Both the position numbers and the translations under genes were made by a program. The notes under the pieces were generated by a model that had not been told where the DNA came from, did no database searches, and was given only the letters and a program-made list of their open reading frames with translations. From NCBI GenBank assembly GCA_030041385.1, contig JASHNY010000261.1, positions 1 through 34,155 on the forward strand: a stretch of 34,155 bases of DNA. Direction: 5' to 3'. Shown here piece by piece: positions 7,730 through 15,974 of the stretch. Origin of the DNA: Alphaproteobacteria bacterium (GTDB lineage: Bacteria; Pseudomonadota; Alphaproteobacteria; ATCC43930; CGMCC-115725). Each line of letters starts with the position of its first letter. The stretch's first letter is position 1.

Positions 7730-8737
7730 ATGAGCGGGGGCTCGCCGATGATGCCTCTCCGCCTGAGCCGGCGGGCGCTGCTCGCGGCTCCGTTGCTGGC
7801 GGTCTCGTTGGGGGACGAGGCGGTCGCGGCGGCGGAAGGCGATTTTTACGACTTTCTGGCCGGGGTGCGGCGCGATGCAATCGCGCGCGGCATTCGGCCG
7901 GCGACGGTCGATATCGCCTTACGCTACGTCCAGTACCTGCCGCATGTGGTCGAGCTGGATCACCGCCAGCCTGAGCGGACGATGAGCTTTGCCGAGTTCA
8001 TCGACAAATTCCTCACGCCCGAACGCAGGGATCAGGGGCGGCGCGCATTGCGCGAAAATTGGCCGCTGCTCGAACGGGTCCAGCGCGCGTACAACGTACA
8101 GCCGCGCTTTATCGTGGCGCTGTGGGGCATGGAAAGCGCATTCGGCAGGATTACCGGCAATTACGTCGTGCCGGCGGCACTGGCGACGCTCGCCTATGAC
8201 GGCAGGCGCGGGCCGTTGTTTCGCAGCGAGTTGATCGCGGCGCTGCGCATCCTCGACGACGGCGACGTGCGGCCGGACGCGATGTTGGGCTCATGGGCCG
8301 GTGCGATGGGCCAGTGCCAGTTCATGCCGTCGACCTATCTGAACTACGCGGTCGATTTCGATGGAAAGGGGCGGCGCGATATCTGGAACGACCGGGCCGA
8401 TGTGCTGGGCTCGATCGCCAATTACATCGCCCGCCTCGGCTGGCGCGGGAACGAGGGCTGGGGCCAGACCGCCTGGGTGCCGCAGGATTTCGACACGCGG
8501 TATAGCGGGCTCGACATTCGCCGCCCGATCGACGAGTGGATCCGGCTCGGGGTGCGGCCGACCGAAGCGACGGCGCCGTTCGGGCGCGAAACCGAGGCCT
8601 CGCTCGTATTGCCCGATGGCGCCGGCGGGCGGGCCCTGCTGGTGTACGACAATTTCCGCACCATCCTGCGGTGGAACCGCTCGACCTATTTTGCGGCCGC
8701 GGTTGGTTATCTAGCCGACAGCCTGGATCGAGGGTAG
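7730..8737 (+). CDS. mltB: Lytic murein transglycosylase (MltB family)
   Basis: A 335-residue periplasmic enzyme that cleaves the glycan strand between MurNAc and GlcNAc, forming 1,6-anhydro-MurNAc. The catalytic glutamate is Glu135 in ALWGMESAFGRITGNY. GSWAGAMGQCQFMPSTYLNYAVDFDGKG and the repeated tryptophan and tyrosine pattern are typical of the MltB (SltB) fold. The N-terminus LSRRALLAAPLLAVSL is an export signal with a twin-arginine look; no lipobox was seen. The ATG at 7730 follows AGGGGA; upstream in-frame codons are arginine-rich and unlikely. It heads the cell-wall gene run, 19 bases before rlpA. Confidence 0.9.
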   Translation: MSGGSPMMPLRLSRRALLAAPLLAVSLGDEAVAAAEGDFYDFLAGVRRDAIARGIRPATVDIALRYVQYLPHVVELDHRQPERTMSFAEFIDKFLTPERRDQGRRALRENWPLLERVQRAYNVQPRFIVALWGMESAFGRITGNYVVPAALATLAYDGRRGPLFRSELIAALRILDDGDVRPDAMLGSWAGAMGQCQFMPSTYLNYAVDFDGKGRRDIWNDRADVLGSIANYIARLGWRGNEGWGQTAWVPQDFDTRYSGLDIRRPIDEWIRLGVRPTEATAPFGRETEASLVLPDGAGGRALLVYDNFRTILRWNRSTYFAAAVGYLADSLDRG

Positions 8738-8756
8738 GCGCGGCGGGTCCCGTAAA

Positions 8757-10130
8757 ATGCGCTTCGATTTGCGGGGCAGGGGGAAGCTGCGGCGTCTGCT
8801 GCCGTTGCTCGCGCCCGGTTTGCTGCTGGCGGCCTGTGCGGGACCGAATTACGGGCGAGGGGGTTCGGCGCACTACTCGTCCCCGCATCCGATCTACAAG
8901 GTCGGAGCGCCCTATCAGGTCGACGGCGTGTGGTACTACCCGCGCGTCGACTACAGCTACGACAAGACCGGCGTCGCCTCGTGGTACGGCGAACAGTTCG
9001 AGGGCCGCTATACCGCCAACGGCGAGGTTTTCGATCTCAACCGGCTGACCGCCGCGCACCGTACCTTGCCGATGCCGAGCGTGGTCGAGGTGACCAACCT
9101 GCAAAACGGCCGATCGCTGCGTCTGCGCGTCAACGACCGCGGCCCGTTTGCCGACGGGCGCATCATCGACGTGTCCCGGCGGGCGGCACAGCTGCTCGGC
9201 TTCGAGACGGCCGGCACCGCGGAGGTGCGGGTCCGCATCCTGCCCGTGCAGAGCATCGCTGCCGCCGAGGCGGTAATGCAGACTGCCGGGCAGGACCCGG
9301 AGATCCTGGCCGCGACGGCACCGCCCGAGCTGTTGCCGGTGATCCAGGAGGCGGCCGCACAGCTGCGGACGATAAACCGGCCGGCCGCCACGCCGCCGGT
9401 GCAGCAGGCAGCAGTGCAACCTGCGCTCGCACCGGCGCCGGCGGCGCCGCAGCAGGCCGTGCCGCAACCGACGGCACCCGCGCCGGTCCAGGAAGCGGCC
9501 ATGCCGCAGCCGATGTTCCAGCCCCGGCCGATGGCACCGGCGGCGCGGCCGGAAACGGTTCAGCAGCCGATGATGCAACGACAGGCGGCGCCGGCTCCGG
9601 TGATCCAGGAGGCCCAGGTTCAGCCGCCGATGGTCCGGCAGCAGATCATTCAGCAGCCGACGGTCCGACCGTCGATGGAACCGGCGCCGGTGATCCAGGA
9701 GGCCGCGGTGCGGCCGGTGACGCAGCAATCGGCGATGCAGCGATACCCCGAGCAGGCGTCGATGGCTGGGCGGCCGGTGATGCGAGAGCCGTCGCCGCGC
9801 CAGCTGGCGATGCAGGAGCCGGTCGCGCTGGGGCGGCGCGCGCGTGCCGAGGATGGGGCGGGTCCGGTGTTCGGCACGCTGCACCTGCCGGTACGGCGGG
9901 TGAGGCGGATTTTCATCCAGGCCGGCTCGTTCTCGCGGCCCGATTACGCCGTGCGTGTCAGCTCCGAGATCGCCTCCTTGGGCAAGGTCGTGATCGTCAC
10001 CACCTCTGACCGCGGGTATCCGGTCTACCGCGTCTGCATCGGCCCGGTTGCCAGCGACCGGGAGGCGGAGGATTTGCTGGTCCGTTTGGTCGGCAGCGGC
10101 TATTCACAGGCGCAGATCGTCGAGAACTGA
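8757..10130 (+). CDS. rlpA: Septal ring lytic transglycosylase RlpA with SPOR domain
   Basis: A 457-residue lipoprotein. A signal peptide ends in the lipobox LLAACAG (Cys27). The double-psi beta-barrel domain at about 70-160 carries GVASWYGEQFEGRYTANGE, His101 (AAHRTLP) and Asp127 (VNDRGPF), the residues linked to glycan cleavage in RlpA. A long Pro/Gln/Ala/Met-rich linker covers about 190-370 and contains repeated PVIQEA units. The C-terminal SPOR domain (about 383-457, IFIQAGSFSRPDYA) binds denuded septal peptidoglycan. The function is cell separation at the septum. The start codon has only a weak ribosome binding site. It is followed by the carboxypeptidase gene after 16 bases. Confidence 0.93.
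   Translation: MRFDLRGRGKLRRLLPLLAPGLLLAACAGPNYGRGGSAHYSSPHPIYKVGAPYQVDGVWYYPRVDYSYDKTGVASWYGEQFEGRYTANGEVFDLNRLTAAHRTLPMPSVVEVTNLQNGRSLRLRVNDRGPFADGRIIDVSRRAAQLLGFETAGTAEVRVRILPVQSIAAAEAVMQTAGQDPEILAATAPPELLPVIQEAAAQLRTINRPAATPPVQQAAVQPALAPAPAAPQQAVPQPTAPAPVQEAAMPQPMFQPRPMAPAARPETVQQPMMQRQAAPAPVIQEAQVQPPMVRQQIIQQPTVRPSMEPAPVIQEAAVRPVTQQSAMQRYPEQASMAGRPVMREPSPRQLAMQEPVALGRRARAEDGAGPVFGTLHLPVRRVRRIFIQAGSFSRPDYAVRVSSEIASLGKVVIVTTSDRGYPVYRVCIGPVASDREAEDLLVRLVGSGYSQAQIVEN
9336..9703 (+). repeat. Repeated PVIQEA units in the RlpA linker
   Basis: The 17-base string CCGGTGATCCAGGAGGC occurs exactly three times, at 9336, 9597 and 9687. A degenerate fourth copy (PVQEA) lies near 9483. All encode PVIQEA or PVQEA in the disordered linker, between stretches rich in QQP and QPM. 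The exact DNA identity suggests recent repeat expansion or gene conversion, so the linker length may vary between strains. Confidence 0.75.
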
Positions 10131-10146
10131 AGCGGACGGTCATCAC

Positions 10147-11394
10147 GTGGAACGAGCCCGGGCACGAGGCTGGCTTTATCTAGGCGCAACGGCGCTGACG
10201 GCGGCGTTGCTGGCGGTCGCCGCGAGACCGGCCGACACGGCGGCGGCAACGCCGAAGCGCGCTGCCATCCACGCCGCACCCAGTCCCACGGGGCCGCCCC
10301 CACCACCAACCGAGGAGGCCGGCCCGAGTTTCGATACTTCGGCCCAGCACGCGATGATCCTGGAGGCCGACACCGGCACGGTGCTTTACGAGAAGGCCGC
10401 CGACGAGCGCATGCCGCCCGCGTCGATGAGCAAGATGATGACGGCCTATGTCGTGTTCAGCCTGCTGAAGGAGGGACGCGCCAAGTTGACCGACACGTTG
10501 CCGGTCAGCACCGAGGCATGGCGGCTGGGCGGGTCGAAGATGTTCGTGCCGGTGAACGGGCACGTCTCGATCGACGACCTGCTCCAGGGAATGATCGTCG
10601 AATCGGGCAACGACGCCTGCGTCGTCCTGGCTCAGGGCCTCGCCGGCAGCCAGGCCGAGTTCGTCGACATGATGAACCGCAAGGCGCACGAAATCGGGCT
10701 CAAGGACAGCCATTTCGCCGATGTCGACGGGCTGCCCAACCCCGATCATTGGATGACCGCGCGAGACCTTGCGACGCTTGCCTTGCGCACGATCGACGAC
10801 TTTCCCCAGTACTATCACTATTACGCGGAAAAGAAGTTCGCTTTCAGCGGGATAACCCAGCCCAACCGCAATCCGCTATTGGATTCGACGCCCGGCGCCG
10901 ATGGGCTCAAGACCGGCCATACCGAGGAATCGGGTTACAGCCTGACCGGGTCGGTGGTGCGCGGCAACCGCCGGATCATTCTGGTTCTGGCCGGGATGCC
11001 GACCTGGCACGCGCGGGTGGAGGAGAGCCAGCGGGCCGTCGAATGGGCGTTTCGCACGTTTGATGATTACCGCCTGTTGTCGGCCAATGACGCGGTCGCC
11101 AATGCCGATGTCTGGCTCGGCGCCGAGCCCACGGTGCCGATGACGTTGGGGCGGAACCTGGTCGTGACCTTGACGCGACGGGCGCGCCGCGAGATGAAGG
11201 TGACGGTTTCCTACGACAGTCCGATCCCGGCACCGGTCAAGAAAGGCGAGGAGATCGGACAGCTGATCGTGACGGCGCCCGGCATGCAGACGGTCCAGTT
11301 GCCGCTCTATGCCGGGGCGAATGTGCCGGCGATGAGCGCGCTCGGCCGCATTGCCACGCGCGCGGCCTATCTGGTTTGGGGCGACCGGCACTGA
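10147..11394 (+). CDS. dacA: D-alanyl-D-alanine carboxypeptidase (PBP5/6 family)
   Basis: A 415-residue periplasmic penicillin-binding protein that trims the terminal D-Ala from peptidoglycan stem peptides. All three active-site motifs are present: Ser93-x-x-Lys96 (ASMSKMM), Ser153-Gly-Asn (VESGND) and Lys255-Thr-Gly (LKTGHTEESG). A C-terminal beta domain follows (TVPMTLGRNLVVTL, PVKKGEEIGQLIV), as in PBP5, although no clear amphipathic anchor helix is seen. The N-terminal hydrophobic segment YLGATALTAALLAVAA is the export signal, followed by a proline-rich spacer. A GTG start at 10147 was chosen because it directly precedes this signal; earlier codons read through the end of rlpA. Confidence 0.92.
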   Translation: MERARARGWLYLGATALTAALLAVAARPADTAAATPKRAAIHAAPSPTGPPPPPTEEAGPSFDTSAQHAMILEADTGTVLYEKAADERMPPASMSKMMTAYVVFSLLKEGRAKLTDTLPVSTEAWRLGGSKMFVPVNGHVSIDDLLQGMIVESGNDACVVLAQGLAGSQAEFVDMMNRKAHEIGLKDSHFADVDGLPNPDHWMTARDLATLALRTIDDFPQYYHYYAEKKFAFSGITQPNRNPLLDSTPGADGLKTGHTEESGYSLTGSVVRGNRRIILVLAGMPTWHARVEESQRAVEWAFRTFDDYRLLSANDAVANADVWLGAEPTVPMTLGRNLVVTLTRRARREMKVTVSYDSPIPAPVKKGEEIGQLIVTAPGMQTVQLPLYAGANVPAMSALGRIATRAAYLVWGDRH

Positions 11395-12053
11395 CCGCAT
11401 CGCCGCCCCCCGCCGCCCTGCGCGGCCGGCTCATCACCCTGGAAGGCGGGGAGGGAGCCGGTAAATCGACGCAGGTCGGCCTGCTCGTCGCTGCGCTCAG
11501 AGACGCCGGAATTGCCGTGCAGCGCACCCGGGAACCCGGCGGCTCCGCGGGGGCGGAGGCGATCCGCCGCCTGCTGCTCGAAGGCGACAGCGAGCGCTGG
11601 GATGCGGTCAGCGAGGCATTGCTGTTTTCTGCCGCCCGCCACGATCACGTGACCCGCCTGATCGAGCCGGCGCTGGCGGCGGGGGAGTGGATCGTGTGCG
11701 ACCGCTTTGCCGATTCGACCCTCGTCTACCAGGGCTGCGGCCGCGGTATGCCGCTTGCCGATCTGGCTGCGTTGCAGCGCATCGCCCTCGGGCCGCTGTC
11801 GCCTGATCTGACCCTGATCCTCGACATCGCGGTCGAAGACGGCCTGGCGCGGGTCGGGCGGCGCTCGATGATCACCGATCGCTTCGAGCAGCTTAATCTC
11901 GCGTTCCATCGGCGCCTGCGCCACGGGTTTCTGCGCATCGCCGCCGCAGACCCGGGACGCTGCGTGGTGATCGATGGCGCGCCGGAGCCGTTGGCGGTGC
12001 ATCGCGCCGTGCTCGCGGTGGTGCGCGAGCGGCTCGGGGTCGCCCTCGCATGA
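11376..12053 (+). CDS. tmk: Thymidylate kinase
   Basis: A 225-residue dTMP kinase that makes dTDP for DNA synthesis. The P-loop GGEGAGKS spans residues 24-31, TREPGG is at 51-56, and the DRF substrate motif is at 109-111. The only plausible start is a TTG that overlaps the end of dacA by 19 bases; it places 15 residues before the usual RGRLITLEGG beginning, slightly more than typical. The gene ends in an ATGA overlap with holB, so the two are translationally coupled. This dacA-tmk-holB order is common in alphaproteobacteria. Confidence 0.93.
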   Translation: MGRPALTASPPPAALRGRLITLEGGEGAGKSTQVGLLVAALRDAGIAVQRTREPGGSAGAEAIRRLLLEGDSERWDAVSEALLFSAARHDHVTRLIEPALAAGEWIVCDRFADSTLVYQGCGRGMPLADLAALQRIALGPLSPDLTLILDIAVEDGLARVGRRSMITDRFEQLNLAFHRRLRHGFLRIAAADPGRCVVIDGAPEPLAVHRAVLAVVRERLGVALA

Positions 12054-13168
12054 ATGGCGGGCCCGGTAATACCGCCGTTCCCGCGCCGCGCGCCAACCCC
12101 GACTTGATCGGCCATGAGGACGCGGAACGCGAATTGCGCCGCCTGTACGAGACGGGCAGGCTGCCGCACGCGCTGCTGTTGAATGGGCCGCGCGGCATCG
12201 GCAAGGCGACGCTGGCGTTCCGCCTCGCCCGTTTCATCCTGGCCCAGACTGGCGCCGGAACCGCCGATCTTCTCGGCGGCAGCGCCGCCGCTCGCAGCGG
12301 CGGGTTGTGGGTGGATCCCGACAGCGGCGTGTTTCACCGGGTGGCTTCGGGCGGGCACGCCGACTTGTTGACGGTTGAGCGTGCCTACGACCCGCGGCGG
12401 CGGCGCCTGCGCAACGAGATCGTCGTCGACGACAGCCGCGAGATCGGGGCGTTCCTGCGGCTGACCCCGGCCGAAGACGGCTGGCGCATCGTCATCGTCG
12501 ATGGCGCGGATGCGATGAATCGGAATGCCGCCAATGCCTTGTTGAAGGTTCTTGAAGAGCCGCCGCAACGGACATTGCTGCTGCTGGTGGCCCACAGCCT
12601 GGGCCGCCTGTTGCCGACGATCCGCTCGCGCTGCCGCCGCTTGCCGCTGGCGCCGCTGCCGCCCGACACGGTGCGCCTGCTGCTCTCGCGCTACCGCCCG
12701 AAACTCGGCGCCGCAGAGGCGGACGCCGCCGTCGCGCTATCCGGCGGCAGCATCGGTGCCGCGCTCGACCTTGCCGATGCCGGCGGCGGCGAACTCTACG
12801 GCGCGGCGTTGGCCCTGATCGCACCCGCTCGCAAACTCGACCTCGGCGCGCTGCATGGGTTCGCCGATCGGCTCGCCCGGCCGGATGCCGAGGAAGCCTA
12901 TCGCCTCGTCGAGGAATTGCTGGCCCATTTCCTTGCCCGGCTTGCCGTCGCCAGCGCCCGCAACGGATCGCCGAGCGCTGCCGGGATGCCGGACGACATT
13001 GCCGCGGCCGAGACCGCGGCGATGCGCCGGGTCAGCGGGCCGGCGGTACGCTGGGCGGCCTTGCGCGAGGAGATCGCCGAAAGCTTCGCCCGTACCGACG
13101 GGCTCAATCTCGACCGCAAGCAGGCGATCCTCGGCGCGTTTTTTGCGATCGGCCATGCGGCGGGGTAG
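12050..13168 (+). CDS. holB: DNA polymerase III subunit delta prime
   Basis: A 372-residue AAA+ clamp-loader subunit. The P-loop-like GPRGIGKAT lies at residues 46-54, followed by VIVDGADAMNRNAANALLKVLEEPP and an SRC motif (IRSRCRRLPL). The four-cysteine zinc module seen in the E. coli subunit is absent; an insert rich in Gly, Ala and Ser lies there instead. The start overlaps the tmk stop (ATGA). The protein is a stator of the clamp loader and works with DnaX and HolA, encoded elsewhere. Forty-four bases separate it from the TatD gene. Confidence 0.93.
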   Translation: MNGGPGNTAVPAPRANPDLIGHEDAERELRRLYETGRLPHALLLNGPRGIGKATLAFRLARFILAQTGAGTADLLGGSAAARSGGLWVDPDSGVFHRVASGGHADLLTVERAYDPRRRRLRNEIVVDDSREIGAFLRLTPAEDGWRIVIVDGADAMNRNAANALLKVLEEPPQRTLLLLVAHSLGRLLPTIRSRCRRLPLAPLPPDTVRLLLSRYRPKLGAAEADAAVALSGGSIGAALDLADAGGGELYGAALALIAPARKLDLGALHGFADRLARPDAEEAYRLVEELLAHFLARLAVASARNGSPSAAGMPDDIAAAETAAMRRVSGPAVRWAALREEIAESFARTDGLNLDRKQAILGAFFAIGHAAG

Positions 13169-13212
13169 GGCAACCGCGCGTCGCCCGGCTTGTTCGCCAT
13201 CACGAAAGGCGC

Positions 13213-13998
13213 ATGAATAAGGCCATGCTGGTCGACAGCCACTGTCATCTCGATTTTCCCGATTTCGCTGCCGAGCGCGAGGCCGTGATCGCCCGGGCCC
13301 GGGCGGCCGGGGTCGGCACGATGCTGACGATCGCGACGCGGCTCGACCAGTTCGACGGCGTTCGCGCGATTGCCGAGGCGGATCGCGATATCTGGTGCTC
13401 GGTCGGCGCCCATCCGCACGAAGCGGCCGATCACGCCACGCTGACGGCGGAGCGCCTGGCCGCGCTGGCCGGGCATCCGCGCGTCGTCGGCATCGGCGAG
13501 ACCGGCCTCGACTTCCATTACGATCTGAGCCCGCGCGACGTGCAGGAGCGCGTCTTTCGCGCCCATATCGCGGCGTCGCGGGCGACCGGGCTGCCGCTGA
13601 TCATTCACGCCCGCGAGGCCGACGATTCCGTCGCCGCCATTCTTGCCGAGGAGCGGCCGCCGGCCGGCGTTTTGCACTGCTTCACCGGCGGCAGGGCCTT
13701 GGCGGAAGCGGCGCTCGGTCTCGGCTTCTACATCTCGATCTCGGGGATCGTGACCTTTCGCAATGCCGAGGCGCTGTGCGACATCGTGCGCGACGTGCCG
13801 CTCGACCGCCTGTTGGTCGAAACCGACGCGCCCTATCTGGCGCCGGTGCCGCATCGCGGCCGCCGCAACGAGCCAGCCTTCGTCGTCGCCACGGCCGCCG
13901 CGGTTGCCGCGCTGAAAGACATCGACGCCGACACCCTTGCCACCGCGACCACGGCGAATTTCTTTCGCCTCTTTCGCAAGGCCGTTCCTCCAGCATGA
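13213..13998 (+). CDS. TatD family metal-dependent hydrolase (YcfH type)
   Basis: A 261-residue TIM-barrel hydrolase with the full metal-binding set: His10 and His12 (VDSHCHLDF), Glu96 (GIGETGLDFHY), His132 (IIHAREA), His155 (LHCFTGG) and Asp205 (VETDAPYLAP). TatD-type proteins act as 3'-5' exonucleases or D-aminoacyl-tRNA deacylase-like enzymes; which applies here is not shown. GAAAGG precedes the ATG. The end overlaps the next gene by ATGA. In many related genomes metG sits directly before this gene, but here holB is the neighbour. Confidence 0.92.
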   Translation: MNKAMLVDSHCHLDFPDFAAEREAVIARARAAGVGTMLTIATRLDQFDGVRAIAEADRDIWCSVGAHPHEAADHATLTAERLAALAGHPRVVGIGETGLDFHYDLSPRDVQERVFRAHIAASRATGLPLIIHAREADDSVAAILAEERPPAGVLHCFTGGRALAEAALGLGFYISISGIVTFRNAEALCDIVRDVPLDRLLVETDAPYLAPVPHRGRRNEPAFVVATAAAVAALKDIDADTLATATTANFFRLFRKAVPPA

Positions 13999-14768
13999 AG
14001 ATCACGGTGCTCGGCTGCGGCGTATCGACCGGCGTGCCGGGGATCGGCCCGAGTTGGGGCGATTGCGATCCCGGCGACCCGCGCAACCGCCGTCGGCGCG
14101 CCTCGGTCTTTGTCGAAAGCCGCGGCCGGTCGCTATTGATCGACATGTCGCCCGATTTGCGCGAGCAGTTTCTCGACGCCGGCATCAATCGCGTGGACGC
14201 GGTTCTGCTGACCCACGCCCATGCCGACCATCTTCACGGTATAGATGATCTTCGTGCGGTCAACAGATTGATGAGGCGGGCGATTCCGCTATATGCCGAT
14301 GCTCAGACACTGGCTGAGGTGCAGACCCGGTTCGGCTATGTGCTGGCGCCGGTATCGCCATCCGGCCCGTTCTACAAGCCGACATTGGAGCCGCACGAGA
14401 TCACCGGGCCGTTTGTCGCCGCGGGCTTCCCGATCGTGCCGTTTGTCCAGGACCACGGGTTCAGCACCACGCTGGGCTTTCGCATCGGCGCCTTCGGTTA
14501 TTCAACCGATGTCACAGAACTTGACGACAAAGCCTTTGCAATCCTTGGCGGTATAGAGTTCTGGGTTGTCGATTGCCTGCGCCGCGAGCCGCACCCGACT
14601 CACAGCCACCTGGCCAAAACCTTGGCCTGGATCGACCGGGTGAAGCCGTGTCGCGCGGCGCTGACCCATATGGACCACACGCTGGACTACGCCAAACTGG
14701 CCGCGGAGTTGCCGCCGGGTGTCGAGCCTGGCCGCGACGGTCTGGTCGTCGAGTTGCCGGACCCGTGA
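13995..14768 (+). CDS. MBL-fold metallohydrolase (PhnP/RNase Z-like)
   Basis: A 257-residue metallo-beta-lactamase-fold enzyme. The zinc motif THAHADHLHG spans residues 73-82 (His74, His76, Asp78, His79). VLGCGVSTGVPGIG and GDCDPGDPRNRRRRAS at the start, and FGYSTDVTELDD later, match the PhnP-like phosphodiesterase group that follows tatD in alphaproteobacteria. The substrate is not known; cyclic phosphate or nucleotide esters are likely for the family. The start codon overlaps the tatD stop and its stop overlaps the next GTG start, so three genes are coupled. Confidence 0.9.
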   Translation: MKITVLGCGVSTGVPGIGPSWGDCDPGDPRNRRRRASVFVESRGRSLLIDMSPDLREQFLDAGINRVDAVLLTHAHADHLHGIDDLRAVNRLMRRAIPLYADAQTLAEVQTRFGYVLAPVSPSGPFYKPTLEPHEITGPFVAAGFPIVPFVQDHGFSTTLGFRIGAFGYSTDVTELDDKAFAILGGIEFWVVDCLRREPHPTHSHLAKTLAWIDRVKPCRAALTHMDHTLDYAKLAAELPPGVEPGRDGLVVELPDP

Positions 14769-15256
14769 TCCGCCCGGCGAAACCCGAAGACCAGCCGGCG
14801 ATCGAGGCGATCGTTGCCGCCGCGTATGCGGTCTATATCCCGCGGATCGGCAAGCCGCCTGGGCCAATGCTCGACGACTATGCGGCCGTGATCGATGCCG
14901 GCGCGGTATCGGTGTTCGAGGACCCGGGCGGCGCGGTCGCAGGGCTGATCGTGCTGATCGCGAAGCCCGACCACCTGTTGCTCGACAACATCGCGGTGCG
15001 CCCCGACCGTCAGGGACGCGGGATTGGGCGCGCACTGATGACCTTTGCCGAACAGGAGGCCGCGCGCCGCCGCGTCGGCGAATTGCGGCTCTACACCCAC
15101 GAGGCGATGGTCGAAAATATCGCGCTGTACCGGCGGCTGGGGTTCGTCGAAACCGGCCGCGGCCGTGAGCGCGGATACGACCGGGTGTTCATGACCAAGA
15201 AACTGGCCGGCAGCACCGCGTCCAGCGCCCGGCAACGAGGCGGTGCCGACCGATAA
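14765..15256 (+). CDS. GNAT family N-acetyltransferase (tail of the tatD/MBL run)
   Basis: A 163-residue acetyltransferase. It starts at a GTG that overlaps the MBL stop (GTGA), giving VIRPAKPEDQPAIEAIV, the normal first strand and helix of the fold. The acetyl-CoA site is RPDRQGRGIGRAL near residues 79-91, and MVENIALYRRLGFVETGR forms the C-terminal motif. The substrate is unknown. Longer in-frame starts inside the MBL gene are unlikely. It appears to be the last gene of the run, because a 276-base gap follows. Confidence 0.88.
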   Translation: MIRPAKPEDQPAIEAIVAAAYAVYIPRIGKPPGPMLDDYAAVIDAGAVSVFEDPGGAVAGLIVLIAKPDHLLLDNIAVRPDRQGRGIGRALMTFAEQEAARRRVGELRLYTHEAMVENIALYRRLGFVETGRGRERGYDRVFMTKKLAGSTASSARQRGGADR

Positions 15257-15286
15257 CGACTGCGGGCTCTGGGTGGGTGATCCCGC

Positions 15287-15302
15287 CGCAGCTTGGGCTG
15301 CG
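15287..15302 (+). terminator. Candidate hairpin after the GNAT gene
   Basis: A perfect 6-base stem CGCAGC/GCTGCG with a TTGG loop lies 31 bases after the GNAT stop. No T-run follows, so intrinsic termination is uncertain. Confidence 0.3.
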
Positions 15303-15330
15303 TCACGTGTAACGTCGCCGGCTTATTTTC

Positions 15331-15346
15331 CATAATATATATTATG
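15331..15346. promoter_or_regulatory. Perfect 16-base A/T palindrome in an intergenic gap
   Basis: CATAATATATATTATG is fully self-complementary and sits in a short A/T-rich island (about 15322-15353) within GC-rich DNA. The gap 15257-15532 separates the previous GNAT gene from the next one. A second perfect repeat, GCACCA-GCC-TGGTGC, lies at 15373-15387. The palindrome could be an operator or promoter core for the downstream GNAT-GFA-mazG genes, but it is about 190 bases from the start codon. No known factor site was recognised. Confidence 0.35.
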
Positions 15347-15532
15347 CGATATTCGGGCTAATCCAACGCCAGGCACCAGCCTGGTGCGCGCAGCCAGCAG
15401 CGTTCGTCGGGCAGATTGTCGCCGCGGTAAAGTCTCATCTCCCGGTCGCGGCGCACCGTCTTGCCCCGCTGGCGGCGTCCCGGTCGGGCGGCTAGCATGA
15501 GCGGCAGTGTAACGCCTACAGCGAGGGATGTC

Positions 15533-15970
15533 GTGAACCTGCCACCAGGCTACCGGCTGACCAGCGAGAGGCACGCCGAAGAGAGTGAGCTCGACGTGCT
15601 CCATCTCGGCCTTGACGACTACAACCGCGGCTTTCTTGGCGACACCGGGTATTTCCCGATCACCCTGTTCGTGCGCAGCAAATCAGGCACGGTGCGGGCC
15701 GGGCTCGACGGCGCGATCTACGCCCGCTGGCTATTCGTCAGGCTGTTATGGGTGCATGCCGATTTGCGCGGGCGCGGCATCGGCCGCGAATTGCTCGGCC
15801 GCGCCGAACGGCAGGCCGCCGAGCGCGGCTGCCATTCTGCCTATCTTGAGACATTCTCGTTCCAGGCGCCGGAATTTTATAAAAAGCTGGGCTATGTTCC
15901 GTTCGGGTCGATCGAATATCCACCCGATCACCGGCGGATCTTTCTGCAGAAATCGTTGTCGCGAGGGTAA
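15533..15970 (+). CDS. GNAT family N-acetyltransferase (next to GFA gene)
   Basis: A 145-residue acetyltransferase with the acetyl-CoA motif VHADLRGRGIGRELL and the C-terminal AYLETFSFQAPEFYKKLGYVPFG, typical of small GNAT proteins annotated as histone acetyltransferase HPA2-like. The GTG at 15533 was preferred because GAGGG lies five bases upstream. An ATG at 15497 would add 12 residues but has no ribosome binding site. The GFA gene follows after 4 bases, so the two are co-transcribed. The substrate is unknown. Confidence 0.85.
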   Translation: MNLPPGYRLTSERHAEESELDVLHLGLDDYNRGFLGDTGYFPITLFVRSKSGTVRAGLDGAIYARWLFVRLLWVHADLRGRGIGRELLGRAERQAAERGCHSAYLETFSFQAPEFYKKLGYVPFGSIEYPPDHRRIFLQKSLSRG

Positions 15971-15974
15971 CGCC

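Noticed and set aside
15358-15498. Possible 46-residue minus-strand peptide (ends RAPGWCLALD)
   Set aside because: It has an ATG and fairly normal codon use but no ribosome binding site, no recognisable family, and a length expected by chance in GC-rich DNA.
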